Source: Sphingobacteriales bacterium (GTDB taxonomy: Bacteria > Bacteroidota > Bacteroidia > Sphingobacteriales > Sphingobacteriaceae). From it: DNA of 36,361 nucleotides. This document shows, in pieces, positions 25,754 through 33,160 of this stretch (positions are counted from its first letter, which is position 1; each line of letters starts with the position of its first letter). A program made the position numbers and the translations under genes. The stretch spans positions 1-36,361 of the forward strand of contig CANNIS010000007.1 of the NCBI GenBank assembly GCA_947505035.1. The letters are read 5' to 3'. Under the pieces are notes generated by a model. The model was not told where the DNA came from. It saw only the letters and a list, made by a program, of their open reading frames with translations, and did no database searches.

Positions 25754-26296
25754 TTATTTAATTCCGTAATTAGTCATGAGGGCTTGGTACTCTGGCGAGT
25801 TTCTTCTGCGTCTCGATTCAGATTTTACTAAATCTTGAATGCGATTGAAGCCATCGATGATTGCTTCGGGGCGCGGCGGACATCCAGGTACATAAACATC
25901 TACTGGAATAATTTCGTCGATACCTTGCATAACACTGTAAGTATCGAAGATACCACCAGACGATGCACATGCGCCAACAGCAATTACCCAGCGTGGTTCA
26001 GCCATTTGTAAATAAACTTGTTTTAAAACAGGACCCATTTTTTTAGCGATGGTTCCCATCACCATTAATAAATCTGCTTGACGAGGTGAAAAACTTGGAC
26101 GCTCAGAACCAAATCTAGCGAAGTCGTAATGAGATCCCATGGTAGCCATAAACTCAATTCCGCAACATGAAGTTGCAAACGGTAAAGGCCATAATGAATG
26201 TGATCTTGCAAGACCTACCACTTTGTCTAATCGCGTTGCGAAAAAACCTGCACCTTCTATTCCTTCTGGTGCCGAAACAATTTTGATATCACTCAT
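25754..26296 (-). CDS. nuoB: NADH-quinone oxidoreductase subunit B
   Basis: NuoB carries cluster N2, the last iron-sulfur cluster before quinone. With the start at 26296 it has 180 residues and the ligands C44 and C45 ([13 protein letters not shown]), C110 ([10 protein letters not shown]) and C139 ([11 protein letters not shown]). An in-frame ATG 27 bases upstream (26323) is rejected, because it would add the hydrophobic piece CVLFLSIF and would start inside the hairpin described separately. The gap to nuoA is about 100 bases, by far the largest in the nuo locus, and holds that hairpin. Confidence 0.95.
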   Translation of the reverse strand: MSDIKIVSAPEGIEGAGFFATRLDKVVGLARSHSLWPLPFATSCCGIEFMATMGSHYDFARFGSERPSFSPRQADLLMVMGTIAKKMGPVLKQVYLQMAEPRWVIAVGACASSGGIFDTYSVMQGIDEIIPVDVYVPGCPPRPEAIIDGFNRIQDLVKSESRRRRNSPEYQALMTNYGIK

Positions 26297-26305
26297 AAAA
26301 ATGCT

Positions 26306-26342
26306 TAAAAACAAAACGCACATCTTACCTGAAGATGTGCGT
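26306..26342 (-). terminator. Hairpin with U-rich tail between nuoA and nuoB (terminator or attenuator-like)
   Basis: Perfect 11-base arms ACGCACATCTT (26316-26326) and AAGATGTGCGT (26332-26342) enclose a 5-base loop. In the direction of nuo transcription the stem is followed by TTTTGTTTTT, so the element has the form of a Rho-independent terminator. It lies 54 bases after the nuoA stop and its tail ends only about 10 bases before the nuoB start. No space remains for a promoter behind it, so full termination would silence nuoB-N unless read-through or RNA processing occurs. Confidence 0.7.
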
Positions 26343-26396
26343 CAAATGTACAATAAATATTACTTTTTAAGGATTTAGCGACAAGAAATATCTTAA

Positions 26397-26768
26397 TTAT
26401 TCCCAGTCTAAAGCACCCTTTTTTAATAGGTAAAAGAAGCCGGCTAAAAGGAAGCCAACAAAGGTGAACATTTCTAGAAAACCAGTGATTCCAAACTCTC
26501 TAAAATTGACTGCCCAAGGGTACATAAATATAACCTCTACATCGAACAATACAAACAAGATGGCAACCAAAAAGTACTTCACAGAAATGGGAGACCTGGC
26601 ATCGCCTTGTTGCTCAATTCCACACTCAAAATTGGCTAGTTTATCGGCTGTTTTACGCTTAGGGCCAATGTAATGAGTAGCCAACATGGTTACCGCTACA
26701 AAGCCTATTGCTGCAATAAATTGCAATACGATTGGGAAGTAATCGGTTGGTATAAATGAATTTCCCAT
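26397..26768 (-). CDS. nuoA: NADH-quinone oxidoreductase subunit A
   Basis: NuoA is a three-helix membrane subunit of complex I near the quinone site. The 123-residue protein contains the conserved loop FECGIEQQGDARSPISVKYF with the ligandable cysteine, then LFVLFDVEVIFMYPWAV with the typical acidic residues, and ends in KKGALDWE. It starts 35 bases after the stop of a TPR gene, so it may be transcribed from the exbB-side promoter as well as from its own. It is parted from nuoB by a hairpin. Confidence 0.97.
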   Translation of the reverse strand: MGNSFIPTDYFPIVLQFIAAIGFVAVTMLATHYIGPKRKTADKLANFECGIEQQGDARSPISVKYFLVAILFVLFDVEVIFMYPWAVNFREFGITGFLEMFTFVGFLLAGFFYLLKKGALDWE

Positions 26769-26803
26769 ATTTTTATTGGTTAATTAGGCTATAAATTTAA
26801 TGA

Positions 26804-28417
26804 TTATTTCTTTGACTCTTTAATTAATCCCTCAATATTCAATTTTGCGTCTTTGTCGTTAGGATCAATTTCGATGACTTTTTGGAAATTACCAATTGCG
26901 GCAGTATTGTCTTTCAAAATAGTGTAGTTATAGTCTCCCAAATACTTGTAAGCCTCAATCAATTCTTTACCCGATTTTTTTAGGTCTAACTTTGGATCTG
27001 CAATAGTCAATTCAATAAACTTTTCGTAGAACGGTTTAGCCAAACCATCATTGATTTTATCTACATTATCTAACTGCACATTATTTCTAGCGCGAAATAA
27101 ATAAGCTGGTTTGTACGCTGCATTTAATTCCAAAAGTTTTGCGAAAGCAGAATCTGATTTTGCAAATTCTAATCCGAAATAATATTTTCTACCTAAATTA
27201 AAATAATCTATGGCAGTTGGTTTAATGTTCAATAATTTTAATTCGTAAGTTTCTGCAGATAGTTTATATTGCTTCATCGAGAAATAAGCATCCGATAAAT
27301 CTCCGTATAAATCTCTACTGGTGGTATCGAGCGCAATGGCGCGTGTAATGGTGTTTACACCCAATGAGTCTAACTTATTTTTGACTTGCAACTTGCCTAA
27401 ATAGGCGTAATCTTGCGGTAAAATTTTTGCCGGATTCATCGAGAAAAATTTATTCATAGCGGTTAATCCAGCTTTGTAATCTTTAACCTCGTAAGAAGAA
27501 TAACCTAATAAACGGTAGTTAATATAATCGCTAGAATCTTTCGCTACAATTTGTTTGATGATATCGATAGACTCTTGAAATTGTTTTCCATAAAATAAAA
27601 ACTTAGCATAACGCAATTGCGAATTCAAAGATTTATCGGTCAAGGCTAAATATTTTTTATAATTTTCAACCGCATTTTCGAAATGTTTTGCGGTTAATTC
27701 TAATTCACCATATTCTCTATAAATTGGCGCAAAAGTAGAGTCTATTTTAATCGCTTTATCGAAAGCAATTTTCGCTTCCCCGTAATTCAACGAACGCGTC
27801 CAAAGCTTTCCTGTACGCACGTGTGCGTTCACATAGTTAGGGTTTAACTTAAGTGCTTCTGTGTAATATTTAACCGCTTCCGACCCGTTGGCTTGTTCCA
27901 TATACACATCGCCAATGGCTACTAATAATTCGGGGCTCTTTGGATTAATTGCTTTTGCTTTTAAGAAATTATTTAAAGCTTCTTCGAAATTTCGCAAGCC
28001 TAATTCGCGGTATACTTCGCCAATGCTAATAAAGGTTTGAAAATCTTTGCCTAATGAAATAGCAATTGCTTTGTCAAAATTTACTTTAGCTTCTGTTATA
28101 TTCCCTAAGTCGTAATCTACCGAACCCAAACCTACTATGTTTAAAGTGGAGTTAGGGTTTGCGGCCAAACCTTGTTGAAAATAAAACTTGGCTGAATCAA
28201 TTTTATCTTGCTTATAATAAGCTTTTCCTAAATAATAATAGTTGTCGGCATTGCTTGGATTTGCTAGAATTAATGTGCTGAAAATTCTTTTTGCTTTTTC
28301 AAATTGCTCTACTTCAATTGCCCTAATTCCTTTAACTGCTTCTTGCGCCTTTACAATTGTAAAAGTGGAAACCACTATTATGGCAATAAGCCAAGCATTT
28401 TTTAAACTTCGATTCAT
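26804..28417 (-). CDS. TPR-repeat exported protein of the TonB/ExbBD locus
   Basis: A 537-residue protein with a signal peptide (start MNRSLKNAWL, cleavage after VKAQ at about residue 25) followed almost wholly by tetratricopeptide repeats, with recognisable copies such as NADNYYYLGKAYYKQDKIDS, YVNAHVRTGKLWTRSLNYGE and TAIDYFNLGRKYYFGLEFAK. TPR arrays mediate protein contacts; this one should lie in the periplasm. The start at 28417 is chosen over an upstream ATG at 28459 because that one overlaps the preceding gene and delays the signal peptide. It follows the PstS-like gene by 10 bases and precedes nuoA by 35. Function unknown; conservation next to tonB/exbBD in this phylum suggests work in the same system. 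Confidence 0.88.
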   Translation of the reverse strand: MNRSLKNAWLIAIIVVSTFTIVKAQEAVKGIRAIEVEQFEKAKRIFSTLILANPSNADNYYYLGKAYYKQDKIDSAKFYFQQGLAANPNSTLNIVGLGSVDYDLGNITEAKVNFDKAIAISLGKDFQTFISIGEVYRELGLRNFEEALNNFLKAKAINPKSPELLVAIGDVYMEQANGSEAVKYYTEALKLNPNYVNAHVRTGKLWTRSLNYGEAKIAFDKAIKIDSTFAPIYREYGELELTAKHFENAVENYKKYLALTDKSLNSQLRYAKFLFYGKQFQESIDIIKQIVAKDSSDYINYRLLGYSSYEVKDYKAGLTAMNKFFSMNPAKILPQDYAYLGKLQVKNKLDSLGVNTITRAIALDTTSRDLYGDLSDAYFSMKQYKLSAETYELKLLNIKPTAIDYFNLGRKYYFGLEFAKSDSAFAKLLELNAAYKPAYLFRARNNVQLDNVDKINDGLAKPFYEKFIELTIADPKLDLKKSGKELIEAYKYLGDYNYTILKDNTAAIGNFQKVIEIDPNDKDAKLNIEGLIKESKK

Positions 28418-28427
28418 GCTAATTTTT

Positions 28428-29363
28428 TTAATTTGTTTGTATAATTCTGATAGGTGCATTGGCTGGCAATATGCCAGATTTTAAAATAATTTTTTGGCCT
28501 TTATCGCTTGATATAAACGATGCAAACCCAGTGGCAAGGCCAGCCCTAGGCTCTCTACTAATACTGTATATTTCGCGCAATAAAGGGTATTGTTTAGTGG
28601 CAAAGTATGCTTGGTAGGGTTGGTAATAATAATCATCTCCCAAATCGCCTGGGTCACCCATAACACCCACTACATTAATACCGCTTTTAAATTTCATGGC
28701 CTTTGGATCGTCTTTGTCGCTAATCCAATTTACGCCCACAATTCCTAAAGAATTTTTATTTTCGCTAACATATTTAATCACTTCTTCGTTTGTTTTTAAT
28801 GCATAACCCGGTATCGCTTTTTGACCTACTAATTCGGCCATGTATCTAACGGTTCCGCTGTTCTTATTATCAAATACAAGATTGATTTTTGCAAGTGTAG
28901 ATTTTTTATCGAGTGTATTCCAATCTGTAAAATTTCCGCGCATAATTTCACGCACTTGCGCTAAAGTAAAAGTAGTATCGGTGTTTTGATTATTAACAAT
29001 TAAGGCAATGCCATCGCTTGCTATTTTATTTTGCGTATAGCTGTGTTTCCCTTTAAAATAGGCTATTTCAGAAGAGTTTAAGCCTCTTGCGGCAATCACC
29101 AAAGAGATGCTGTCTTTGATAAACAAATCCATCATGTCTAGCTCTGGCAAATAGGATGCGCTTATGTTTGCTTTAGGATAAATGGTTTCGAAAACTTGTT
29201 CTTGCGCATCGATAATAGAAAGTAAAGTTTCATCGGCTGCAATTTTTACTTCACCTGTTGTAGTGGTGCTGAGCTCTTTTCCGTTTTTATCTTTATTATT
29301 TGAGCAAGCAGAAAAGCAGATTCCAATTAGGGCAAATAATAAAAATTTATGCTTCGTCTTCAT
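28428..29363 (-). CDS. PstS-like periplasmic phosphate-binding lipoprotein
   Basis: A 311-residue lipoprotein (lipobox CFSAC, lipidated C20) of the PstS/PBP-like family. After a linker the sequence begins the binding-protein fold (VKIAADETLLSIIDAQEQVF), and has the phosphate-loop-like blocks DGIALIVNNQNTDTTFTLAQ, VREIMRGNFTDWNTL, NKNSGTVRYM and SLGIVGVNWIS. The last part (FATKQYPLLREIYSISREPR, then GLATGFASFISSDKGQKIIL) is strongly PstS-type. No pstC, pstA or pstB follows; it stands in an exbB-exbD-tonB operon. It may bind phosphate or another anion for a TonB-linked uptake route, which is an inference. Its start overlaps the previous gene by 17 bases. Confidence 0.88.
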   Translation of the reverse strand: MKTKHKFLLFALIGICFSACSNNKDKNGKELSTTTTGEVKIAADETLLSIIDAQEQVFETIYPKANISASYLPELDMMDLFIKDSISLVIAARGLNSSEIAYFKGKHSYTQNKIASDGIALIVNNQNTDTTFTLAQVREIMRGNFTDWNTLDKKSTLAKINLVFDNKNSGTVRYMAELVGQKAIPGYALKTNEEVIKYVSENKNSLGIVGVNWISDKDDPKAMKFKSGINVVGVMGDPGDLGDDYYYQPYQAYFATKQYPLLREIYSISREPRAGLATGFASFISSDKGQKIILKSGILPANAPIRIIQTN

Positions 29364-29586
29364 TGTTACTGTTTTTCCAATTGTTTAAAGATCGCCACAA
29401 TCTAAAAAAAGAATAGGCTATAAAAATACAGCCTATTCCAATCTTTACTATTTTATCATATTCAGCTAAGAAATTTCCTGTGCTGAGTAAACTCAATCCG
29501 ATTACTAAATAAACGAGCGACATAATTACTCCAAATACGAAAATCACTTTTTCTCGCATGGACCATAAATCCGCTGGTTTATTCAT
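29347..29586 (-). CDS. Small two-helix membrane protein, tonB locus
   Basis: A 79-residue protein with two hydrophobic segments (VIFVFGVIMSLVYLVIGLSL, about 14-34, and IVKIGIGCIFIAYSFFRLW, about 46-64) and an acidic, Asn-rich C-terminus. No motif known to me. It starts five bases after the tonB stop and ends inside the start region of the PstS-like gene (17-base overlap), so translational coupling is likely. Small membrane proteins of this kind occur at this spot in related bacteria, to my recollection, but no function is assigned. Confidence 0.72.
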   Translation of the reverse strand: MNKPADLWSMREKVIFVFGVIMSLVYLVIGLSLLSTGNFLAEYDKIVKIGIGCIFIAYSFFRLWRSLNNWKNSNNEDEA

Positions 29587-29591
29587 TTTTA

Positions 29592-30386
29592 TTACATCAA
29601 TTTAAATTTCACTGGCACGTTAAACTGCACACGCACTGGTCTTCCGTTTTGTCTACCAGGTGCAAAGTTTGGCAAGTTTTTAATTACACGCTTAGCCTCT
29701 TCGTCACAACCGCCGCCAATCCCTCTTAATATTTTTACATCAGAAACGCTACCATCTTTTTCTACTACGAAAGAGATAAATACAGTTCCTTCAATATTAT
29801 TTTCCCTAGCCATTGCTGGGTATTTTGTATTCTTTGCAATATATGCGATTAAAGCGCCTTCGCCTCCTCCTGGAAATTCTGGCATTTGCTCAACCGAAAT
29901 AAATGGTGCTTCTTCACCTGTAATATCTCCATCTAAACCACTTAAATCTACTTCTGCATTTGGATCACCTTGAACAGTTGTTAAACCCGCATCCACTTTT
30001 TTTAATTCATCTTGAATAGGAGGTGGTTCATCAGGCACCTGATCGTCTGGTTTAATTACCGGAGGGGTAAATTTAATCGTCGACTTTAAAGGTGGTGGTG
30101 GAGGTGGTGGTGGCGTTGGTTGGTTTTTATCAACCGGCGGCACATCCTCTAAAACATTCGTTTGGTCTACTTTTACAATTTTCTCGTCTGGAAGCGCATT
30201 GGATATTAAACGAATAATTAATGGTGCACTTACCGACAAAGTAAAAGCAACTATTGCCAGAACGATGCCAAAAAAAGCATGTTTTGGATAACTTTTACGA
30301 ATTTCAAAAGCACCATACTCCTGGTTTCTACCACGGAATACAAGCTCTATCCATTTGCCATCATATAAATCTATTTTACCTGCCAT
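29592..30386 (-). CDS. tonB: TonB energy transducer
   Basis: TonB passes the energy of the proton gradient from ExbB/ExbD to outer-membrane receptors. The 264-residue protein has a cytoplasmic N-terminus (1-36), one transmembrane helix (about 37-60), a proline-rich spacer with a run of eight prolines (92-99), an acidic stretch, and the C-terminal TonB domain (about 165-264) with YPAMARENNIEGTVFISFVV, VEKDGSVSDVKILRGIGGGC and the final NVPVKFKL. The long N-terminal extension before the helix is common in Bacteroidota TonB. It lies 21 bases after the second exbD. Confidence 0.95.
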   Translation of the reverse strand: MAGKIDLYDGKWIELVFRGRNQEYGAFEIRKSYPKHAFFGIVLAIVAFTLSVSAPLIIRLISNALPDEKIVKVDQTNVLEDVPPVDKNQPTPPPPPPPPLKSTIKFTPPVIKPDDQVPDEPPPIQDELKKVDAGLTTVQGDPNAEVDLSGLDGDITGEEAPFISVEQMPEFPGGGEGALIAYIAKNTKYPAMARENNIEGTVFISFVVEKDGSVSDVKILRGIGGGCDEEAKRVIKNLPNFAPGRQNGRPVRVQFNVPVKFKLM

Positions 30387-30407
30387 TTGCTAATTTCTTT
30401 TATAGAA

Positions 30408-31043
30408 TTATAATGTGGTTTTACTTAATAACGCTAAATCAATTGGCGTAATATCTACAATTGCATAACGACCAACATTACAGATATTCATTTCATCTAA
30501 GATGTCAACTAAATTTCCGTATCTCGAATTATCGTCTGCCTTAATAATCACAATTAAACCATCTTTAAAAGATTTGATGGCATATACTTTTGCCCTGAAA
30601 TCTTCTTCTGTAATTTTATTGGTTTGTAATTGCTCTTTGTAAATTCCAATGGAATCTACGCTAGCATTTCTAATTTTATTTTCTTGTAATAAAACTTTAC
30701 GAATGCCATCTTTACCATAGTCTGTAACCGTTGTAAGGCCTGGCTCACCAGTTTTTTCATCAACAAAATAATAAACAACTTTATTTTCTTTAGTAAGCAA
30801 CACCGTCAAAGTTTGGGATGCTTTTACTTTAGTTTGTTGATCTTCGGTTAAGTTTTTATCCTTAACTGGCATATTGATTTCCATGGTTTGCGGCTTATTC
30901 ATGGAAGTGGTTAACATAAAAAAAGTAATCAATAAAAAACCTAAGTCAACCATGGGTGTAAAATCCACCCTTGTTGACATTTTTTTACCTTTCTTTTTGC
31001 CTTTATGGGCTCCACCGCCGCCGCCACTTTCTATCTCTGACAT
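30408..31043 (-). CDS. exbD: ExbD-family biopolymer transport protein, second copy
   Basis: ExbD works with ExbB as the proton channel that drives TonB. This 211-residue protein has a Gly- and Lys-rich cytoplasmic N-terminus (GGGGGAHKGKKKGKK, 7-21), then the transmembrane signature VDFTPMVDLGFLLITFFML with the essential aspartate D33. The periplasmic part (about 55-211) is longer than the E. coli ExbD and ends with DDNSRYGNLVDILDEMNICN, the usual C-terminal block. It differs clearly from the copy just upstream, from which it is separated by 22 bases. Confidence 0.92.
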   Translation of the reverse strand: MSEIESGGGGGAHKGKKKGKKMSTRVDFTPMVDLGFLLITFFMLTTSMNKPQTMEINMPVKDKNLTEDQQTKVKASQTLTVLLTKENKVVYYFVDEKTGEPGLTTVTDYGKDGIRKVLLQENKIRNASVDSIGIYKEQLQTNKITEEDFRAKVYAIKSFKDGLIVIIKADDNSRYGNLVDILDEMNICNVGRYAIVDITPIDLALLSKTTL

Positions 31044-31065
31044 CGCTAATTTTTTTTATGAATTA

Positions 31066-31665
31066 TTAATTCTCAGCTTTTTCCAAGCTTGTAATAAAGT
31101 TGAAACGGTCTACTTTTTTATCTTGCAAAGTTGCGATCACTTGCTTTACTACAGGAAAGCCTGCATTTTGATCGCCTTTAACAGCAACCCTTAAAGCCTT
31201 ATTCGTAAAACGTGCTTGCAATACCCAATCAGCTAATTCGTTGTTGGTAGAATCCGAAGGGATTCCAGTTTGTGCGAATTTTTTTCTGCCTTCTGCATCT
31301 AAGTCTAAATACTGCCCTAGATTTTTAATCGACACGCCAAATGAACTCAATAAAGAGAATTCTTTTTTCTGTTTGTCGTTAAATGTTAATTGGTATTTAG
31401 TAGCCATTTTATCTAACAATTCAAATCTGTTCGCTTCTCCATCTAATGCAAAAAACACGCGCGAATCTTTATCTATCGTTAATAATAAAATGTCTGTTTC
31501 TGGTAACTTTATTTCTGAGATCGAGGAAGGTGTTGTCACCGTCACAGGCTCATCAGGTTTAAACTTGGTAGCCAACATAAAGAACGTAAGCAGCAAGAAT
31601 GCCACGTCGGTCATTGCCGTCATGTCTACTACTGTACTCTTACGAGGAACCTTTACTTTTGACAT
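31066..31665 (-). CDS. exbD: ExbD-family biopolymer transport protein, first copy
   Basis: First of two adjacent ExbD genes, 199 residues. The transmembrane signature is VDMTAMTDVAFLLLTFFMLA with the channel aspartate D20. The periplasmic domain carries an insertion (about 85-140, with FGVSIKNLGQYLDLDAEGRK) before the C-terminal VKGDQNAGFPVVKQVIATLQ block, so it is longer than ExbD of Proteobacteria. It follows exbB by 39 bases. Two different ExbD genes side by side are usual in Bacteroidota and may form mixed dimers in the ExbB ring. Confidence 0.92.
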   Translation of the reverse strand: MSKVKVPRKSTVVDMTAMTDVAFLLLTFFMLATKFKPDEPVTVTTPSSISEIKLPETDILLLTIDKDSRVFFALDGEANRFELLDKMATKYQLTFNDKQKKEFSLLSSFGVSIKNLGQYLDLDAEGRKKFAQTGIPSDSTNNELADWVLQARFTNKALRVAVKGDQNAGFPVVKQVIATLQDKKVDRFNFITSLEKAEN

Positions 31666-31704
31666 TGTATTTGTTATTTATGTTTAAATATTGCTTATCA
31701 ATTA

Positions 31705-32547
31705 TTATCTGTTTTTAGCAGCAAATGTTTGTACGATACTGTAACCAGCTTCGTCGATTGCATAAGTAATTGCATCAATTTTACTAGTAAATACATTATA
31801 CATAATTGTTGCAATAGCAGAGTTACCAATACCTAAAGCAGTATTAATTAAGGCCTCAGAAATACCGGTTGCTAAAGCTACAGAGTCTGGAGAACCAGCG
31901 GTTGCTAATGCAGAGAACGCTTTAATCATACCCAATACCGTTCCTAATAAAGCGATTAAGGTAGAAACCGAAGCCATAGTTGCAATAACAACTAAGTTTT
32001 TCTCTAAACCTGGTAATTCTAAAGTAACCGACTCTTCAATTTCTTTTTGAATTGAAATGATTCTTTGGTCTACAGGCATAGTAGTTAAGCCTTGCATTTC
32101 TTTGTATTTTAAAAGCGTAGAACGCATAACATTTGCAACAGAACCTCTTTGTGCATCACACTCTTTAATTGCGCCTTCTATATCGTTTTGGTCTAATTTT
32201 GCTCTGATTTTTCTAACAAATGCTTCTGCATTTCCTGTTCCTTGTGCTTTACCAATTGTTAAGAAACGCTCAATAGAAAAAGTAATGTTCATTAAAACCA
32301 ATGACAATAAAATAGGTACGATATAACCACCTTTGTGGATCAAACCTAATACGTGTCCTGCACCTTCTTGAACTGGGTGATTCGCTGGATCATTTCCTTC
32401 AAAGTTTGAAGGCGCACCCATCACAAATGTGAAAATTAAGATACCCACCAATAAACATAGTGGAATAGTAAATGATGCGAAAAAAGTACTCAATCCATTC
32501 CCTTTTTCAACTTTTGCAGCAGCAGCTACTTTTGCTTCGTTTGCCAT
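31705..32547 (-). CDS. exbB: ExbB/TolQ family proton channel protein
   Basis: ExbB forms the membrane pentamer in which ExbD sits and powers TonB. The 280-residue protein has an extra N-terminal helix (about 21-43, FTIPLCLLVGILIFTFVMG), then the core: KGGYIVPILLSLVLMNITFS with the ERFLTI motif, a cytoplasmic domain (about 100-185) and the paired helices LVVIATMASVSTLIALLGTV and ALATGISEALINTALGIGNS. It is the ExbB type by the GTVLGMIKAFSALA block, in contrast to the MotA-family protein at 7190-8020. First gene of the exb-ton operon, preceded by a 205-base spacer with a possible promoter. Confidence 0.95.
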   Translation of the reverse strand: MANEAKVAAAAKVEKGNGLSTFFASFTIPLCLLVGILIFTFVMGAPSNFEGNDPANHPVQEGAGHVLGLIHKGGYIVPILLSLVLMNITFSIERFLTIGKAQGTGNAEAFVRKIRAKLDQNDIEGAIKECDAQRGSVANVMRSTLLKYKEMQGLTTMPVDQRIISIQKEIEESVTLELPGLEKNLVVIATMASVSTLIALLGTVLGMIKAFSALATAGSPDSVALATGISEALINTALGIGNSAIATIMYNVFTSKIDAITYAIDEAGYSIVQTFAAKNR

Positions 32548-32629
32548 TGTTTTATTAATTAGTTTTTATTTTTAAGATTTAACGTTACTGTTTAGATAAA
32601 AATTGCCTTTTAATGTATTAAGAGGCACA

Positions 32630-32637
32630 CAAAAATA
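32630..32637 (-). promoter_or_regulatory. Possible -7 promoter element for the exbB operon
   Basis: On the minus strand this reads TATTTTTG, a match to the Bacteroidota -7 consensus TAnnTTTG, about 83 bases before the exbB start. At the expected -33 distance there is only AT-rich sequence and no clear TTTG, so the match is partial. The rest of the spacer 32548-32752 shows the hairpin described next and nothing else recognisable. Confidence 0.35.
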
Positions 32638-32685
32638 GAATATTTTAGGGATAAAAAAATTATGAAATCATTTATTAATGTAAAA

Positions 32686-32714
32686 TTAACCTAAAACTTT
32701 TAGTTTAAGGTTAA
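32686..32714 (-). terminator. Weak hairpin after the DUF3127 gene, possible terminator
   Basis: Arms TTAACCTAAAAC (32686-32697) and GTTTAAGGTTAA (32703-32714) pair with one mismatch around a 5-base loop. Read on the minus strand the stem is followed by TTTTACATT, about 39 bases after the stop of the DUF3127 gene. The stem has only three G-C pairs, so it is weak, but its place between two transcription units fits a terminator. Confidence 0.4.
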
Positions 32715-32752
32715 GTAAATGATAGCCAATGTTTTAAGCCTAAAATTCCTTT

Positions 32753-33136
32753 TTAGAATGGAAGCGAATCATCTGTTCCGTCTGCAGTTCCAATATTAAA
32801 TGCGGGTGGTTCTGTTGGCATGGGTGCTGCGGATGCACTTGCACCAGCTCCTGCGCCTACGCGCTCTAGTCTCCAAGCAACCACATTAGTGATATAATCT
32901 AATTCGCCTGTTTTACGTGTAAACTGGCGTCCTGTTAAATTAAAAGAAACTTTAATTTGGTCGCCAATTTGATAAGCATCTACTAAACTGCATTTATCTT
33001 GATTCAATTGAAATTTTACATGTTGTAAATATCCATTGTCATCTATTTCCACTACAAATTCTCTTTTTTTGAATCGCTCTGTAATTTGTTGCGGATCAAA
33101 AATCTCATGTAATTTTCCTTGTGTTTCTAAAGCCAT
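32753..33136 (-). CDS. DUF3127 domain protein
   Basis: A 127-residue cytoplasmic protein of the DUF3127 family, found mainly in Bacteroidota. Recognisable blocks are GKLHEIFDPQQITERFKKRE, FVVEIDDNGYLQHVKFQLNQ and VSFNLTGRQFTRKTGELDYI, ending the folded part at VVAWRLERV (about residue 93). The last 35 residues are Ala/Gly/Pro-rich and end in an acidic DGTDDSLPF, very like the acidic tips of single-stranded DNA-binding proteins. The beta-rich core with this tail suggests an OB-fold nucleic-acid binder, an inference not tested. It starts 24 bases after the pckA stop. Confidence 0.85.
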   Translation of the reverse strand: MALETQGKLHEIFDPQQITERFKKREFVVEIDDNGYLQHVKFQLNQDKCSLVDAYQIGDQIKVSFNLTGRQFTRKTGELDYITNVVAWRLERVGAGAGASASAAPMPTEPPAFNIGTADGTDDSLPF

Positions 33137-33160
33137 CTTTTTTATATTTTGATTGTTTTT

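Noticed and set aside
30092-30118. G-rich run on the plus strand seen as a possible repeat or quadruplex element
   Set aside because: It is the coding sequence for the eight-proline run of TonB and needs no other explanation.
31241-31687. 148-residue open frame on the plus strand
   Set aside because: It is wholly antisense to the first exbD gene, has no recognisable motif and reflects that gene's codon pattern.
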